DNA from: DSPP01 sp964607165 | GTDB taxonomy: Bacteria; Zixibacteria; MSB-5A5; DSPP01 | Assembly (NCBI GenBank): GCA_964607165.1 | Contig: CAZSIT010000011.1 | Span: 7,742 to 71,741, forward strand | DNA length: 64,000 nucleotides | Direction: 5' to 3' | In this document: positions 39,836 to 48,873 of the stretch, in pieces | Position numbering within the stretch: the first letter of the stretch is position 1 | Layout: each line of letters begins with the position of its first letter | Notes under the pieces: model-generated | What the model was told of the DNA's origin: nothing | Seen by the model: only the letters and a program-made list of their open reading frames with translations | Databases searched by the model: none | Made by a program: the position numbers and the translations under genes

Positions 39836-39954
39836 CGTAGTGCGGGATGGTTTCCGCTTGCCCTGAGCGTAGTCGAAGGGTATCCCGCATGTGCCGGTTA
39901 CCATGGCCGGATGCCGAGCTCGGCTCGGGCAGGCAAAGACCAACCGGCACTACG
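39836..39954. mobile_element. Small MITE-like repeat with terminal inverted repeats
   Basis: 119 bp beginning CGTAGTGC and ending GCACTACG. Inside are nested inverted repeats (TGCGGGAT/ATCCCGCA and GTGCCGGTT/AACCGGCAC) and a copy of CCTGAGCGTAGTCGAAGG (39861-39878). No coding capacity. It lies directly between secF and the second secF tail. With the next two entries it accounts for the 373-bp gap 39826-40198. Confidence 0.6.
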
Positions 39955-39965
39955 ATTTCAAACCG

Positions 39966-40019
39966 GCCAGCCACATAATCAAAGAGTGGGAAAACCGCTC
40001 ACCGAAGCGGTTTAAATAG
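39966..40019 (+). pseudogene. Degenerate second copy of the secF 3' end
   Basis: Read in frame it gives ASHIIKEWENRSPKRFK and a stop, against ASPIIVEWENRSPKRFK at the true secF end. Differences include several silent changes, so this is an old copy under former coding constraint, not a fresh duplication. No start codon or upstream body exists. Confidence 0.75.
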
Positions 40020-40146
40020 TAGCAAGTTTAAAACCCGCTCCCACCTTTCACCAGACTTCGGGTCGAATCCGTGTTCGACCCTTTCCTTTCCGCTTCGGGA
40101 CCTGAATGCAAGAGTTAGGTTCAAAAGTCTACCGACCGATTAGGGC

Positions 40147-40177
40147 AAAAAATAAGGGCGGGTAAAAACCCGCCCTC
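40147..40177 (-). terminator. Terminator of the dockerin gene
   Basis: Stem 40156-40162 with 40169-40175 (GGGCGGG/CCCGCCC), followed on the minus strand by TTATTTTTTG. Confidence 0.85.
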
Positions 40178-40198
40178 GTTTCAATAATGCACCCTACT

Positions 40199-42823
40199 TT
40201 AGCAGCCTGGGGGCAAGCCCAAATAGGTCATATTGAGCAAAAGCACCACGTCGGCAGAGGTCAAAATGCCGTCACAGTTGAGATCCGGTACGCAGGGGGG
40301 ATACTGGCCGATTCCAAGGAAGGTGCGGTTTAAATGCAAAACCACGTCGGCAGAGGTTAAGATGGCGTCGCAGTTCAAATCCCCCATGTCGCAGGGACAG
40401 AAAGCTATCTTGGTCGTAGGCACCAGGAGCAGCTCGCTGTTCTGAACCTGCAAAACGTGCGTCCCAAACTGGTCTGCCGTCTGCCTGACTTCGGAACTGG
40501 TCCGCTTGGGGAAGATTTCGTAGGCCAGATAATGGGTTACCGTGTCATACCTCAGCTCGTTGTTCTTGCGGGCCGGGGTCAAAAAGTAGCGCTGAATCAG
40601 CGTGTTTATATTTTCAGGCGCCAAGACATCGAACTGATCCTGCAGCTCCACCGGCACAAGCAGTTCGTGTGGGTTTTTAATCCGGTAGGCCTTGTAGTGG
40701 TCCAGACTATCCGCGGGAGGATGCGGAGACTTTTGGGTCGGGAGCAAAAGGTACTGCACCGAGTCTATGCGAACGGTATCCCGCTCAAATTGATTTCTAA
40801 ACTCCACATCCCGCTGCAGATTTTTACCGAAGGCCCGATACCAGGTGAGATGGTCGTCCGGGTCAACGATATTGAAAGTATCAGCTCCTCCGAAAGGGTT
40901 AGGAACGATTTTTCGCACCGGGTTGGATAGCTTCTCTATGGCAACCAGTCTAAGAGAATCGTTCACGAACTGGTCGTGCACAAAAACCGTCCTCTGGAAC
41001 GTTTGCGGGGCAATCCGCCAGGTCTTGTAATGATTCGGTTCGGATGGCGGTGGAGGAGGTGTTGGGCAGCAGTGGCTGACGTGGGCACCTAATATCGGCA
41101 TATCCGCCGGGCTAAGGACGCCGTCGCAGTTGTAATCCAGACAAAGCGGGTCGGGCGGACAGGCACCGAGGAAAATACAGTTCGACACAATGGTCTGATC
41201 GGCTGCCGTCACGCAGAGGTCTGCATTCACGTCAAAAAAGCGGACCGGTATATTCCGGCAGAAGGCACCGTTCACGAACAAAAAGGCCCGGCAGTTGGTG
41301 CAGTTTTGCACCAGCGCGCCGGCATCGACGGTGAAGTAATGTATTCCTGTGGCCGGGTTGCAGGAATCCGGCTTTACTATAGGCCAGAGCGGCTCTTCGC
41401 CCGGACAGGGGATGGCGCAGGGAACGCCGCTGAAATCCAACCAAAGATTCGGGTCGCAAATCGGGTTGCCGCAATTATCCTTGACGGTGACTTTGAATAT
41501 CACGTCTGACTTGGGGCATACCAACAAGCAGGGGTCGGTCGTCACGCTGTTGCAGTCCGGCGTCCCCGGTATGCAGGGCTGCTGCACCTTCAGCTTGCAA
41601 GTAGGCACCAGGACATACACGCTGCTATCGATGCGAATTGTATGGTTGCCAAACTGGTCCAGAGTACCCCGATTTTGGGTACTAAGACGCTTGGGATTTA
41701 TTTCGTAAGCCACGAAATGGGTCAGCGTGTCATACACCGGCTCGGCATTCTTTCGAGCCGGCGTCAAAAAGTAGCGCGGCACCAATAAATTAATATTCTC
41801 CGGCCCGCTGAGGTCAAATTGATCCCGCAATATTACCTGTCTTGTAAATGCCTGGGGATTCCTAATCCGGTAAGCTTTGTAGTGGTCTAAGAGCTTGGGT
41901 GGGTTATGCGGAAACTTTTGAGTGGGCAGCAGGAAATACTTCGCCGAGTCAATGAGAATAGTGTCCCGCTGAAATTGGTTTTCAAACTCCACCGATAGCA
42001 AAGTATCCCGGCCCTGCTTGACGCGATACCAGGTAAAATGGTAGGTGGTATCGGCGATGTTAAAGGTATCCTTGCGCACCGGGTTGGAAAGGTAGAGAAT
42101 GCTGTCCAAGGTAAGATTATCCTGCATAAACTGGTCTTTTGCAACCACCGTCCGGGTGACAGGCGGAGCAAGGTCGAAAACCTTCCAAGTCTTATAGTGA
42201 TTCTGGGGCAAGACGGTATGCCATACCAAGGTCAGCACGCCAACCTGATTATTGAGCCGGCGGCTGGTCAAAGGTAATTGGAAGGGGGGGGATTGCGTAC
42301 ACCATCTCGCTCCCGATTGGGGCGGGAAGCATCGCAAAGAGTCATTGATAACATGCACTGGTATGTACTGCCTGCCGGGATTACCGACGTAAACCGTATC
42401 CCGCTGGCCACCCGCCCAAGGCGCTTGAGCCAGCTCTATTTCAAAGAAAACGTCGAAAAACGACTGGGTTCCCATCGTTTGTCCCGTGGAATTGGTTCCC
42501 GGAATGAGATGGCCGTCCACTGCCCCGCCAATCGGACTCATTCCGGTCAACTGCAACGCAACCATTTCGGTTGGGATGGCGGGGGTCGGGGTACCGGCTT
42601 GAACCATGGTGGGACCCAAAAGGTCAAGTTGCACCGGAGTAGCCCCAAATGTCGCTTCTATATGGCCAATCGTGGGAAACCTATATTGTCCCGGCGGAGG
42701 ATAGCAGCACTGCCCTTGCCCTGGCTGCCCCCATGCCGTTGCGCCGACGATCAGAACCAAACCAAGTGCCAGCCAAACAATCCAAGCTCTTCGCCCGCTT
42801 AAAAATCTTTTCTCGCTAAACAT
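40199..42823 (-). CDS. Secreted dockerin protein with duplicated HYK...DQF domains
   Basis: 874 aa. A signal peptide (to about Ala30) leads to a Cys/Pro-rich N-terminal part. Two ~200-residue blocks, 208-410 and 598-805, are clear duplicates; each contains four ~50-residue units with HYKxW/AYxI and a central DQF or NQF followed by a strand and LLxPxxK. Similar units are known from DUF7450-like domains; that name is tentative. Between them are an Ig-like region (438-530) and a dockerin-like pair (530-587, DVNADLCVTAADQ and DYNCDGVLSPAD). The C-terminus (812-874) is a dockerin with two calcium loops DLNCDAILTSAD and DLNCDGILTSAD. It probably attaches to a cohesin-bearing partner at the cell surface. 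GGAGGT precedes the ATG; a terminator follows. Confidence 0.82.
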   Translation of the reverse strand: MFSEKRFLSGRRAWIVWLALGLVLIVGATAWGQPGQGQCCYPPPGQYRFPTIGHIEATFGATPVQLDLLGPTMVQAGTPTPAIPTEMVALQLTGMSPIGGAVDGHLIPGTNSTGQTMGTQSFFDVFFEIELAQAPWAGGQRDTVYVGNPGRQYIPVHVINDSLRCFPPQSGARWCTQSPPFQLPLTSRRLNNQVGVLTLVWHTVLPQNHYKTWKVFDLAPPVTRTVVAKDQFMQDNLTLDSILYLSNPVRKDTFNIADTTYHFTWYRVKQGRDTLLSVEFENQFQRDTILIDSAKYFLLPTQKFPHNPPKLLDHYKAYRIRNPQAFTRQVILRDQFDLSGPENINLLVPRYFLTPARKNAEPVYDTLTHFVAYEINPKRLSTQNRGTLDQFGNHTIRIDSSVYVLVPTCKLKVQQPCIPGTPDCNSVTTDPCLLVCPKSDVIFKVTVKDNCGNPICDPNLWLDFSGVPCAIPCPGEEPLWPIVKPDSCNPATGIHYFTVDAGALVQNCTNCRAFLFVNGAFCRNIPVRFFDVNADLCVTAADQTIVSNCIFLGACPPDPLCLDYNCDGVLSPADMPILGAHVSHCCPTPPPPPSEPNHYKTWRIAPQTFQRTVFVHDQFVNDSLRLVAIEKLSNPVRKIVPNPFGGADTFNIVDPDDHLTWYRAFGKNLQRDVEFRNQFERDTVRIDSVQYLLLPTQKSPHPPADSLDHYKAYRIKNPHELLVPVELQDQFDVLAPENINTLIQRYFLTPARKNNELRYDTVTHYLAYEIFPKRTSSEVRQTADQFGTHVLQVQNSELLLVPTTKIAFCPCDMGDLNCDAILTSADVVLHLNRTFLGIGQYPPCVPDLNCDGILTSADVVLLLNMTYLGLPPGC

Positions 42824-43250
42824 ATATTACCTCCTGATTTTTCTTTTGGCGCCCCGAGCGTCGGGGCGCCGGTTTTGAACCTCTGTATTGGTTAAGTAAC
42901 TTTTAGATAATAACTTAGCCATATCGAGTTTTCTCTGAGCCCAGAAAACCTGCGATGTCCTTTCAAACCTCCTTCAGAAGCATCTGTTTCTTCTTTGCCC
43001 GGATGCGGTCTTTTCTTTCGGTTTGGTTAAGATGTCTCCCTCAAACCATCGGTCAAAACGAAAGGACTGACCCCATCCCCACCCACACCTATAGACACTG
43101 CTCTAATTGCGGGAGTAATGTAGGTGACGACTCCCGCTTTTGTCAAGAAAAATCATCCTTGTGAAAAAAATAACTTACTTTTTGGTTATCCGCAAGAGAA
43201 GCAGATGCTTAGCTGCCTGCATCTTTGAATGTTTGGGTGGAATTTTTTTC
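42824..43250 (-). promoter_or_regulatory. Leader and promoter region of the dockerin gene
   Basis: The gap 42824-43311 has no intact gene. On the minus strand TTGACA (43146-43141) and TACATT (43121-43116) form a possible promoter with a long 19-bp spacer, giving a leader of about 290 nt. The leader has a GC palindrome (GGCGCCCCGAC/GTCGGGGCGCC, near 42850-42871) just before the ribosome site and a GCGGGAGT/ACTCCCGC hairpin across the promoter. A TTG codon near 42960 after GAAGGAGGT could start a 25-codon leader peptide. I find no known riboswitch consensus. Confidence 0.4.
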
Positions 43251-43304
43251 CAACGCCCGATTATCGTGGAGTGGGAAAACCGCTCCCGCAAGCAGTTTAA
43301 GTAG
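43251..43304 (+). pseudogene. Degenerate third copy of the secF 3' end
   Basis: In frame it reads QRPIIVEWENRSRKQFK and a stop. It keeps the PIIVEWENRS core of SecF but differs in codon choice from both other copies. It ends 7 bp before the stop of the convergent glycosyltransferase gene. Confidence 0.75.
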
Positions 43305-43311
43305 GGTTCAG

Positions 43312-44928
43312 TCAAAAGCCCGGTTTTTCTTCCTTCTTATACTTCGCAAAAGGCAGGGGAACTTTACCCCATTTGCGCTGCGCGGCATAATCCCGCATGA
43401 TGGGCATATCTCGACCGGGGGGAGATACCCTCCCTTCCGGCAAAACGGCCACTAGCGCTACGTTGTTTTTCGGATAGCTGATATCGGCCCGTACATCGAT
43501 GAGAAAAAGACTGCTTTCAGCTTTGGAGCCAAAATATGGACCAAAGAGCCCCGCAAGATATGCCGGCGTGTCAATCAACCAGCGGATGTTTCTTAAGCGA
43601 AGATACTCTAATCCTTTCCGAGATTTGTAATAAGGCAAAACCTCGTTATTAACCAAGCCGTCCAAATTAATAACGCGCCGGTCGGTAAAGTATTGCAGGT
43701 AACCGGAATTGAAAGCTCCCGTTAAATCACCGGGTGGAACTTTGGTGTTAATCATTTCCATCATCACCTTACTGCGGTCGGCCAACTTGAAGCGGGTGGC
43801 GGTGAAAATCCAAAAGCTACCAGCCAAAATAGAAAAAATAAAACCGAGCGCTATTAGGTTGCGATTGACTTTTTCCAGGGTTAAAGCCACAAGCGGCAAA
43901 GTCATAACAAATACCGCTTGTGAATACCAAGGGCGCACCGACCAGCGGATAAAAATGTGAAAAGCCGCGAATAAAGCGGTGGCAATCAACGTCCACAAGA
44001 GCGGACGGTATCTTTCGGGCCAATTTCTTAGCCGATAAAGTAAAATTCCGGCAATAACCAGAGCTAAAATCCAGCTGCCATAGTGAAAAGCGTTTTCTGC
44101 AAAATTATAAAACCCCATTTTTAACAGAAAGGGGAGGAGTGCAGAAGAAAAATAGGTTTTGTGTTCGTTCAAATATTGTTGATGATAGTGCCAAGGGTAG
44201 GCGGTTCCGGAAGTTTGGATCAGAGTACCGAAGGTTATGGAATTGTAAACCAACCAGGGTGAAATAAGCAGTAAGGCAATCAAAATTGATTTGGCGACTG
44301 GCAAAAAGTTGCGAGTGCCCCAGAGGATGTAGGCAAACAGAATCGCTACTGCAAATACGTTGTCGGTTCGGGAAAGCAAAGCCAAGCCGGAAACCGCCCC
44401 AAACAGAAACCAGTTAACCTTTAGCCAGTTGGAAGACGCTTGAAGCGAAAGATAAACTAACAGGGCCAAAAAGAAATTGTTTTGGGCCGTTTCCAGGCCG
44501 TTCATCGTGTGCAAAAGCCCCCAGGGACTGACCAAATAGAAAGCGGAAGCCCAAAAAGCGGCCTTCTCTTTTCCGAACTTTTCCAAAGTCTTGTAAATCA
44601 GAAAAGCTGCCGCCGTATCGAATACCGCCGACCCGGTCAATACCAAATGGATGCTGAACCATCCTGGAGTGCGCAAAACAAAATAGATGGGGGTGATAAC
44701 CAAAAGCCAGAGCGGATGAAAACCGTTGGTTAAAGTGATGCCATCGGCGGAAAGCATTCCGCGGCCAATCAGATTGCGCGCAATGGAAAAGTAATAGTAG
44801 GCATCATCGGAGATGAGATAGTAAAAATACTGCTCCGGCAGCCAGGCTAAAACCAGCCGAATCAGGAAACCAAAAGCAAAAAGATAGAAAAGTTTCGATT
44901 TTCCAGTCCAGGATTTTGTCCAGCTCAT
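43312..44928 (-). CDS. GT-C membrane glycosyltransferase, paralog 1
   Basis: 538 aa with about 11-12 membrane helices. The first outer loop has YLISDDAYYYFSIARNL with Asp41-Asp42, the acidic pair that in GT-C enzymes binds the lipid-phosphate sugar donor. A soluble C-terminal part follows the last helix (from ~420). It is related to ArnT/PMT-like transferases that use polyprenyl-phosphate sugars; donor and acceptor are unknown. It is the last gene of three tandem paralogs and overlaps the previous one by ATGA (44925-44928). Confidence 0.85.
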   Translation of the reverse strand: MSWTKSWTGKSKLFYLFAFGFLIRLVLAWLPEQYFYYLISDDAYYYFSIARNLIGRGMLSADGITLTNGFHPLWLLVITPIYFVLRTPGWFSIHLVLTGSAVFDTAAAFLIYKTLEKFGKEKAAFWASAFYLVSPWGLLHTMNGLETAQNNFFLALLVYLSLQASSNWLKVNWFLFGAVSGLALLSRTDNVFAVAILFAYILWGTRNFLPVAKSILIALLLISPWLVYNSITFGTLIQTSGTAYPWHYHQQYLNEHKTYFSSALLPFLLKMGFYNFAENAFHYGSWILALVIAGILLYRLRNWPERYRPLLWTLIATALFAAFHIFIRWSVRPWYSQAVFVMTLPLVALTLEKVNRNLIALGFIFSILAGSFWIFTATRFKLADRSKVMMEMINTKVPPGDLTGAFNSGYLQYFTDRRVINLDGLVNNEVLPYYKSRKGLEYLRLRNIRWLIDTPAYLAGLFGPYFGSKAESSLFLIDVRADISYPKNNVALVAVLPEGRVSPPGRDMPIMRDYAAQRKWGKVPLPFAKYKKEEKPGF

Positions 44929-46478
44929 CGGGCCGCCGCGGAGTCGAACTCGATTGGGACTTCCAAGTCGGGGGGGGGATGAAAACCTTCCGGCAGCACT
45001 GCTATCGCGAATACGTCGTTTTTGAAATATTCTATCTGTGAAACGGTGGCCACTAATTCAAAGGCTCCCTTGGCTTCCGGCCCAAAGTATTTGCCAAAAG
45101 CCATCCGTATGTAAAAGGGCTGATCCACCAGCCAGCGGATGTCTCTTTTCCGCAGATACTCCAGCCCCTTTCTTTTCTTGTAATAATCCAAAATTTCATT
45201 GTTGACCAATCCGTCCAGATTAACCACTCGTTTATCCGTCAAATACTGCACGTAACCGGAATTGAACGCTCCCACCCGGTGGCCGGGAGGAATTTTGGTG
45301 TTAATGAGTTCCAGCATAACCTTGGAACGCTCGGCCACCAAAAACTTCACATCGCTGACGGCCCAACCGCAGATCGAGAGGACAAAAACAGCAGCGATGG
45401 CCACCAAATACCGATGGAATTTTCCAACCACCAGCGCCACAACCGGCAAAGTCAATATAAAAACCGACTGGGGATACCAGGGCCGCACCGACCAGCGGAT
45501 AAAAAGATGAAAGAAAATAAAAATCCCGGAACCTAAAAGCGTCCACAAAAGCGGACGGTATTTAACCGGCCACTTCCGAAGGCGAAACAGCAAAGCGATT
45601 GCCACCACCGACGTGATCGTCCAATCCCCGTAATGATGGGCGTTATCGGAAACGCCTACAAAACTGTTTTTGAGCAGGTAGGGAATTAGTTCGGGAGAAA
45701 AATAGGTTTTAAACTTGCTTAAATAGGCCTGGTGATACATCCAGGGATAGGCCGTGCCGGAGGTCTGCACGACCGTGCCAAAGGCGGCATGGTTAAAAAC
45801 CAGCCAGGGCAAAACGACGGCCAGGCTCACCGCTGCTGGTTTAATAAGCGAGTCAAGACTTTTTTCTCGCCACAAAAGATAGCCCAGCAACACAACAACT
45901 ACAAATATGTTGTCCGTTCGGGAGAGCAGGGCCAATCCGCAAACGGCTCCAAAAGAAAACCAGTTGCTCTTCAGCCATTCCGTGTTTGCACGGACGGAAA
46001 GATAAACCATCACCGCCAGAAAGAAATTATTTTGAGCCGTTTCCAACCCGTTCATCGTGTGCAAAAGCCCCCAGGGATTGACCAAATAGAAAGCCGCGGC
46101 CCATAAGCCGGTTTTTTCTTTCCCCAATCTTTCCAATGTTTTGTAAATCAGAAAAGCCGCCAAGGTATCGAAGACCGCCGAGACGGTTATCACCAAATGA
46201 ATGCTAAACCACGGATGCTTTTGAAAGAAGAAAAAAACCGGAGTAATAACGAAAAGCCAGAGCGGATGGAAACCATTGGTTAGGGTAATGCCGTCCGCCG
46301 AAAGCATCCCGCGATTAACTAAGTTTTTTGCAATTGAAAAATAATAATACGCGTCGTCAGAAATCAGATAATAAAAATATTTCTGGGGCAACCAGGCGAT
46401 TGTCAATCGAATAAAAAAACCAACCCCCAAAAGCAGGGCAATTTTTTTAGAAATAGAACCGTGGAAAAAGTTAGTCAT
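44925..46478 (-). CDS. GT-C membrane glycosyltransferase, paralog 2
   Basis: 517 aa from the ATG at 46478; this start makes an ATGA overlap with the stop of paralog 3, the same junction as between paralogs 1 and 2, so the longer frame to 46526 is rejected. The layout and most motifs match paralog 1: YLISDDAYYYFSIAKNL with Asp41-Asp42, TLTNGFHPLWLFVITP, MNGLETAQNNFFLA and IRWSVRPWYPQSVF. Same donor-site architecture; unknown substrate. Confidence 0.85.
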   Translation of the reverse strand: MTNFFHGSISKKIALLLGVGFFIRLTIAWLPQKYFYYLISDDAYYYFSIAKNLVNRGMLSADGITLTNGFHPLWLFVITPVFFFFQKHPWFSIHLVITVSAVFDTLAAFLIYKTLERLGKEKTGLWAAAFYLVNPWGLLHTMNGLETAQNNFFLAVMVYLSVRANTEWLKSNWFSFGAVCGLALLSRTDNIFVVVVLLGYLLWREKSLDSLIKPAAVSLAVVLPWLVFNHAAFGTVVQTSGTAYPWMYHQAYLSKFKTYFSPELIPYLLKNSFVGVSDNAHHYGDWTITSVVAIALLFRLRKWPVKYRPLLWTLLGSGIFIFFHLFIRWSVRPWYPQSVFILTLPVVALVVGKFHRYLVAIAAVFVLSICGWAVSDVKFLVAERSKVMLELINTKIPPGHRVGAFNSGYVQYLTDKRVVNLDGLVNNEILDYYKKRKGLEYLRKRDIRWLVDQPFYIRMAFGKYFGPEAKGAFELVATVSQIEYFKNDVFAIAVLPEGFHPPPDLEVPIEFDSAAAR

Positions 46479-48076
46479 TTTAAACGCGGCCAAGGGAAGG
46501 AACCCCATTCGCGGCGGGCCGCCCAATCCCGCACAATCGGCACTTCTCGTCCTTGAGGGGGGACAAAGCCGTCTGGAACCACGGCCACAACCAGGATGTT
46601 ATTCTTTGGAAAACGGGTGTCGGGCAAATGACCGACAATGGCCAAAGAGCTTTCTGCCTTTGGACCAAAATAGGGCCCAAAAAGCCGGCACATGAAAGCG
46701 GTAAAATCCACCATCCAGCGGATATTCATTTTGCGCAAATACTCCAGCCCTTTTTCCTTTTTGTAGTAATCCAGCACTTCATTATTAACGAAGCCGTCCA
46801 GGTTTATGACTTTTTGGTCGGTAAAATATTGCAGATAACCGGAATTAAAAGCTCCTATTCGCCCATCCGCCGGAGCCTGTATAACTGCATTGAGCATATC
46901 TTTAAAACGGTCAACACGCCGAAAATAGGAAGGAGACCAAACCTGCAAACCGGCAAAATAGAAAACAAGAACCGCTCCAGTGAGAACCACATACCGATTG
47001 ATTTTCTCCAAAGCTAAGACAATCGCCGGCAAGGTCAAAACAAAAACGCTTTGGGGATACCAGGGACGCACCGACCAGCGGATGAAAATGTGAACGGCAA
47101 TGAGCGCACCGGCTCCGGCCAAAGCCCACCAAAGCGGGCGAAATGTTTCGGGCGATTTCTTAAGCCGGTAAACCAAAATCGCCCCAATTAAAAGGGTTAT
47201 AACCCAATTGCCGTAATGATAGGCATACAGAGCAAAACTATAAAAACCGGATTTTAAAGCATACGGAATCACAGCCCAGGTAAAATAGGTGCCATATTCA
47301 TTCAGGTACTGTTGATGGGCAATCCAGGGAAAAGTAGCGCCGGAGGTTTGCGCAATGGTGCCGAAAGAGGCCAGGTTGTAAGCCAGCCAGGGGAAAACCA
47401 AAGCGGCAGCTATCCCCACACTTTTTGCTATCAATATAAACTCCCGGTTGCGCCAGAATAAATACAAAATCAAAATACTGGTCACAAAAATGTTGTCGGT
47501 GCGGGAAAGGAAAGCCAAACCGCAGACAGCCCCAAGTAAAAACCAGCCGGTTTTAAACCATTCAGACGTGGCTTTCAACGATAGATAAACGAGCAGGGCC
47601 AAAAGAAAACTGTTTAGGGCGGTTTCCAGTCCGCTCATTGTGAACTGCAAAACGTAGGGGTTAAAAAGATAAAAAGCAGCCGCCCAGAACCCTACGTTTG
47701 GTTTCCCCAACTTTTCCAAGGTTTTGTAAATCAAAAAAGCCGCCGCCGTATCGAAAAAAGCGGACAGCGTGATAACCAAGTGAATGCTGAACCAGGGGAA
47801 GGAATGAAAGAAAAAATAAATGGGCGTAATTACGAAAAGCCAAAGGGGGTGAAAGCCGTTGGTTAAAGTAAGGCCGTCGGCGGAAAGCATTCCTCGGGTG
47901 ACCAAATTCCGCGCGATGGTGAAATAGTAATACGAATCGTCGTAAACGAGATAGAAGAAATATTTCTCGGGCAACCAAGCTAAAACCAATCGAATTAAAA
48001 GGCCAAAACACAAAAGATACAAGAGACTTTTTTGACCCGAATCCTTAGGCAACATTGGCTTAAGATTGCGCAGCAT
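46475..48076 (-). CDS. GT-C membrane glycosyltransferase, paralog 3
   Basis: 533 aa, first gene of the tandem operon. It has YLVYDDSYYYFTIARNL with Asp46-Asp47, TLTNGFHPLWLFVITPIYF, MSGLETALNSFLLALL and IRWSVRPWYPQSVF. It differs most from the other two in the loops. No clear ribosome site is seen before the ATG at 48076. The intergenic 80 bp to the divergent DUF4159 gene is AT-rich and must hold both promoters. Confidence 0.85.
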   Translation of the reverse strand: MLRNLKPMLPKDSGQKSLLYLLCFGLLIRLVLAWLPEKYFFYLVYDDSYYYFTIARNLVTRGMLSADGLTLTNGFHPLWLFVITPIYFFFHSFPWFSIHLVITLSAFFDTAAAFLIYKTLEKLGKPNVGFWAAAFYLFNPYVLQFTMSGLETALNSFLLALLVYLSLKATSEWFKTGWFLLGAVCGLAFLSRTDNIFVTSILILYLFWRNREFILIAKSVGIAAALVFPWLAYNLASFGTIAQTSGATFPWIAHQQYLNEYGTYFTWAVIPYALKSGFYSFALYAYHYGNWVITLLIGAILVYRLKKSPETFRPLWWALAGAGALIAVHIFIRWSVRPWYPQSVFVLTLPAIVLALEKINRYVVLTGAVLVFYFAGLQVWSPSYFRRVDRFKDMLNAVIQAPADGRIGAFNSGYLQYFTDQKVINLDGFVNNEVLDYYKKEKGLEYLRKMNIRWMVDFTAFMCRLFGPYFGPKAESSLAIVGHLPDTRFPKNNILVVAVVPDGFVPPQGREVPIVRDWAARREWGSFPWPRLK

Positions 48077-48156
48077 CTATCGTCAGTCAACCCTAAATTT
48101 GAGCTATTTATTAATTAAAATCTGCAAACAAAATTAGCTATATTAGGTATAACTGT

Positions 48157-48873
48157 ATGATGGGTAACAAGAAACAGTTTTTGGCGGCGGCGGGGTTTTT
48201 CGTTTTTTTGCTTCTTCCGCATTCTTCCCGGCTTCAACAATCCGTCCCCCAAAATCTTTTCACCATCGCCCGCTTGAAATATGGCGGCGGCGGGGATTGG
48301 TATTGGGGGCCTTCGGCCTTGCCGAACCTGTTGGAGTTTATTCGCAAAAACACCAATATCCGCACCGCGCCCGACGAAGCGCGCGTATCGATAATGGATG
48401 AAAATTTCTTCTCCTACCCTTTCTTGTATATGACCGGTCACGGAAACATTCATTTCAGCGAGGAGGAAATTCAACGGCTTAGAACCTATCTGACCAAGGG
48501 GGGTTTTTTATTGGCTAATGACTCCTATGGGCTGGACAAAGCTTTCCGACGGGAGATGAAAAAAGTTTTTCCCGAGGAGGAATTGGTGGAACTTCCCTTC
48601 TCCCATCAGGTCTATCACTGTTTTTTTAACCTTTCCAACGGTTTGCCCAAAATTCACGAGCATGACGGAAAACCGCCTCAAGGTTTTGGCTTATTCTATA
48701 AAAAACGGCTGATTGTTTTTTACACCCACGAATCCGATATAGGAGACGGATGGGAGGATGCCGCCGTTTATAACGACCCCCCCGAAAAGCGAAATTCCGC
48801 CTTGCAAATGGGAACAAATTTAGTAATTTATACTATTACGGGGGGAGAGAAAAACGAAGGGAAGACAAAATGA
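48157..48873 (+). CDS. DUF4159 domain protein
   Basis: 238 aa with a signal or anchor helix (7-22). The core from ~35 to 225 matches DUF4159: FTIARLKYGGGGDWY, YPFLYMTGHGNIHFSEEEIQRLRTYL, GGFLLANDSYG and FYTHESDIGDGWEDA. The fold resembles a glutamine-amidotransferase-like domain without a clear catalytic triad. It is probably periplasmic. It overlaps the DUF4175 gene by ATGA. Such genes usually lie with MoxR, DUF58 and von Willebrand (Bat) genes; those are absent here. A TATATT at 48139-48144 would give a very short leader. Confidence 0.88.
   Translation: MMGNKKQFLAAAGFFVFLLLPHSSRLQQSVPQNLFTIARLKYGGGGDWYWGPSALPNLLEFIRKNTNIRTAPDEARVSIMDENFFSYPFLYMTGHGNIHFSEEEIQRLRTYLTKGGFLLANDSYGLDKAFRREMKKVFPEEELVELPFSHQVYHCFFNLSNGLPKIHEHDGKPPQGFGLFYKKRLIVFYTHESDIGDGWEDAAVYNDPPEKRNSALQMGTNLVIYTITGGEKNEGKTK

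Noticed and set aside
42900..43180. c-di-GMP (GEMM) riboswitch before the dockerin gene
   Set aside because: A GGGCAAA string is present on the minus strand, but the GACGCAAAGC block and the matching tetraloop receptor are not.
46479..46526. Longer start for the second glycosyltransferase
   Set aside because: It would overlap the previous gene by 52 bp; the ATG at 46478 restores the ATGA junction and aligns with the paralog N-termini.
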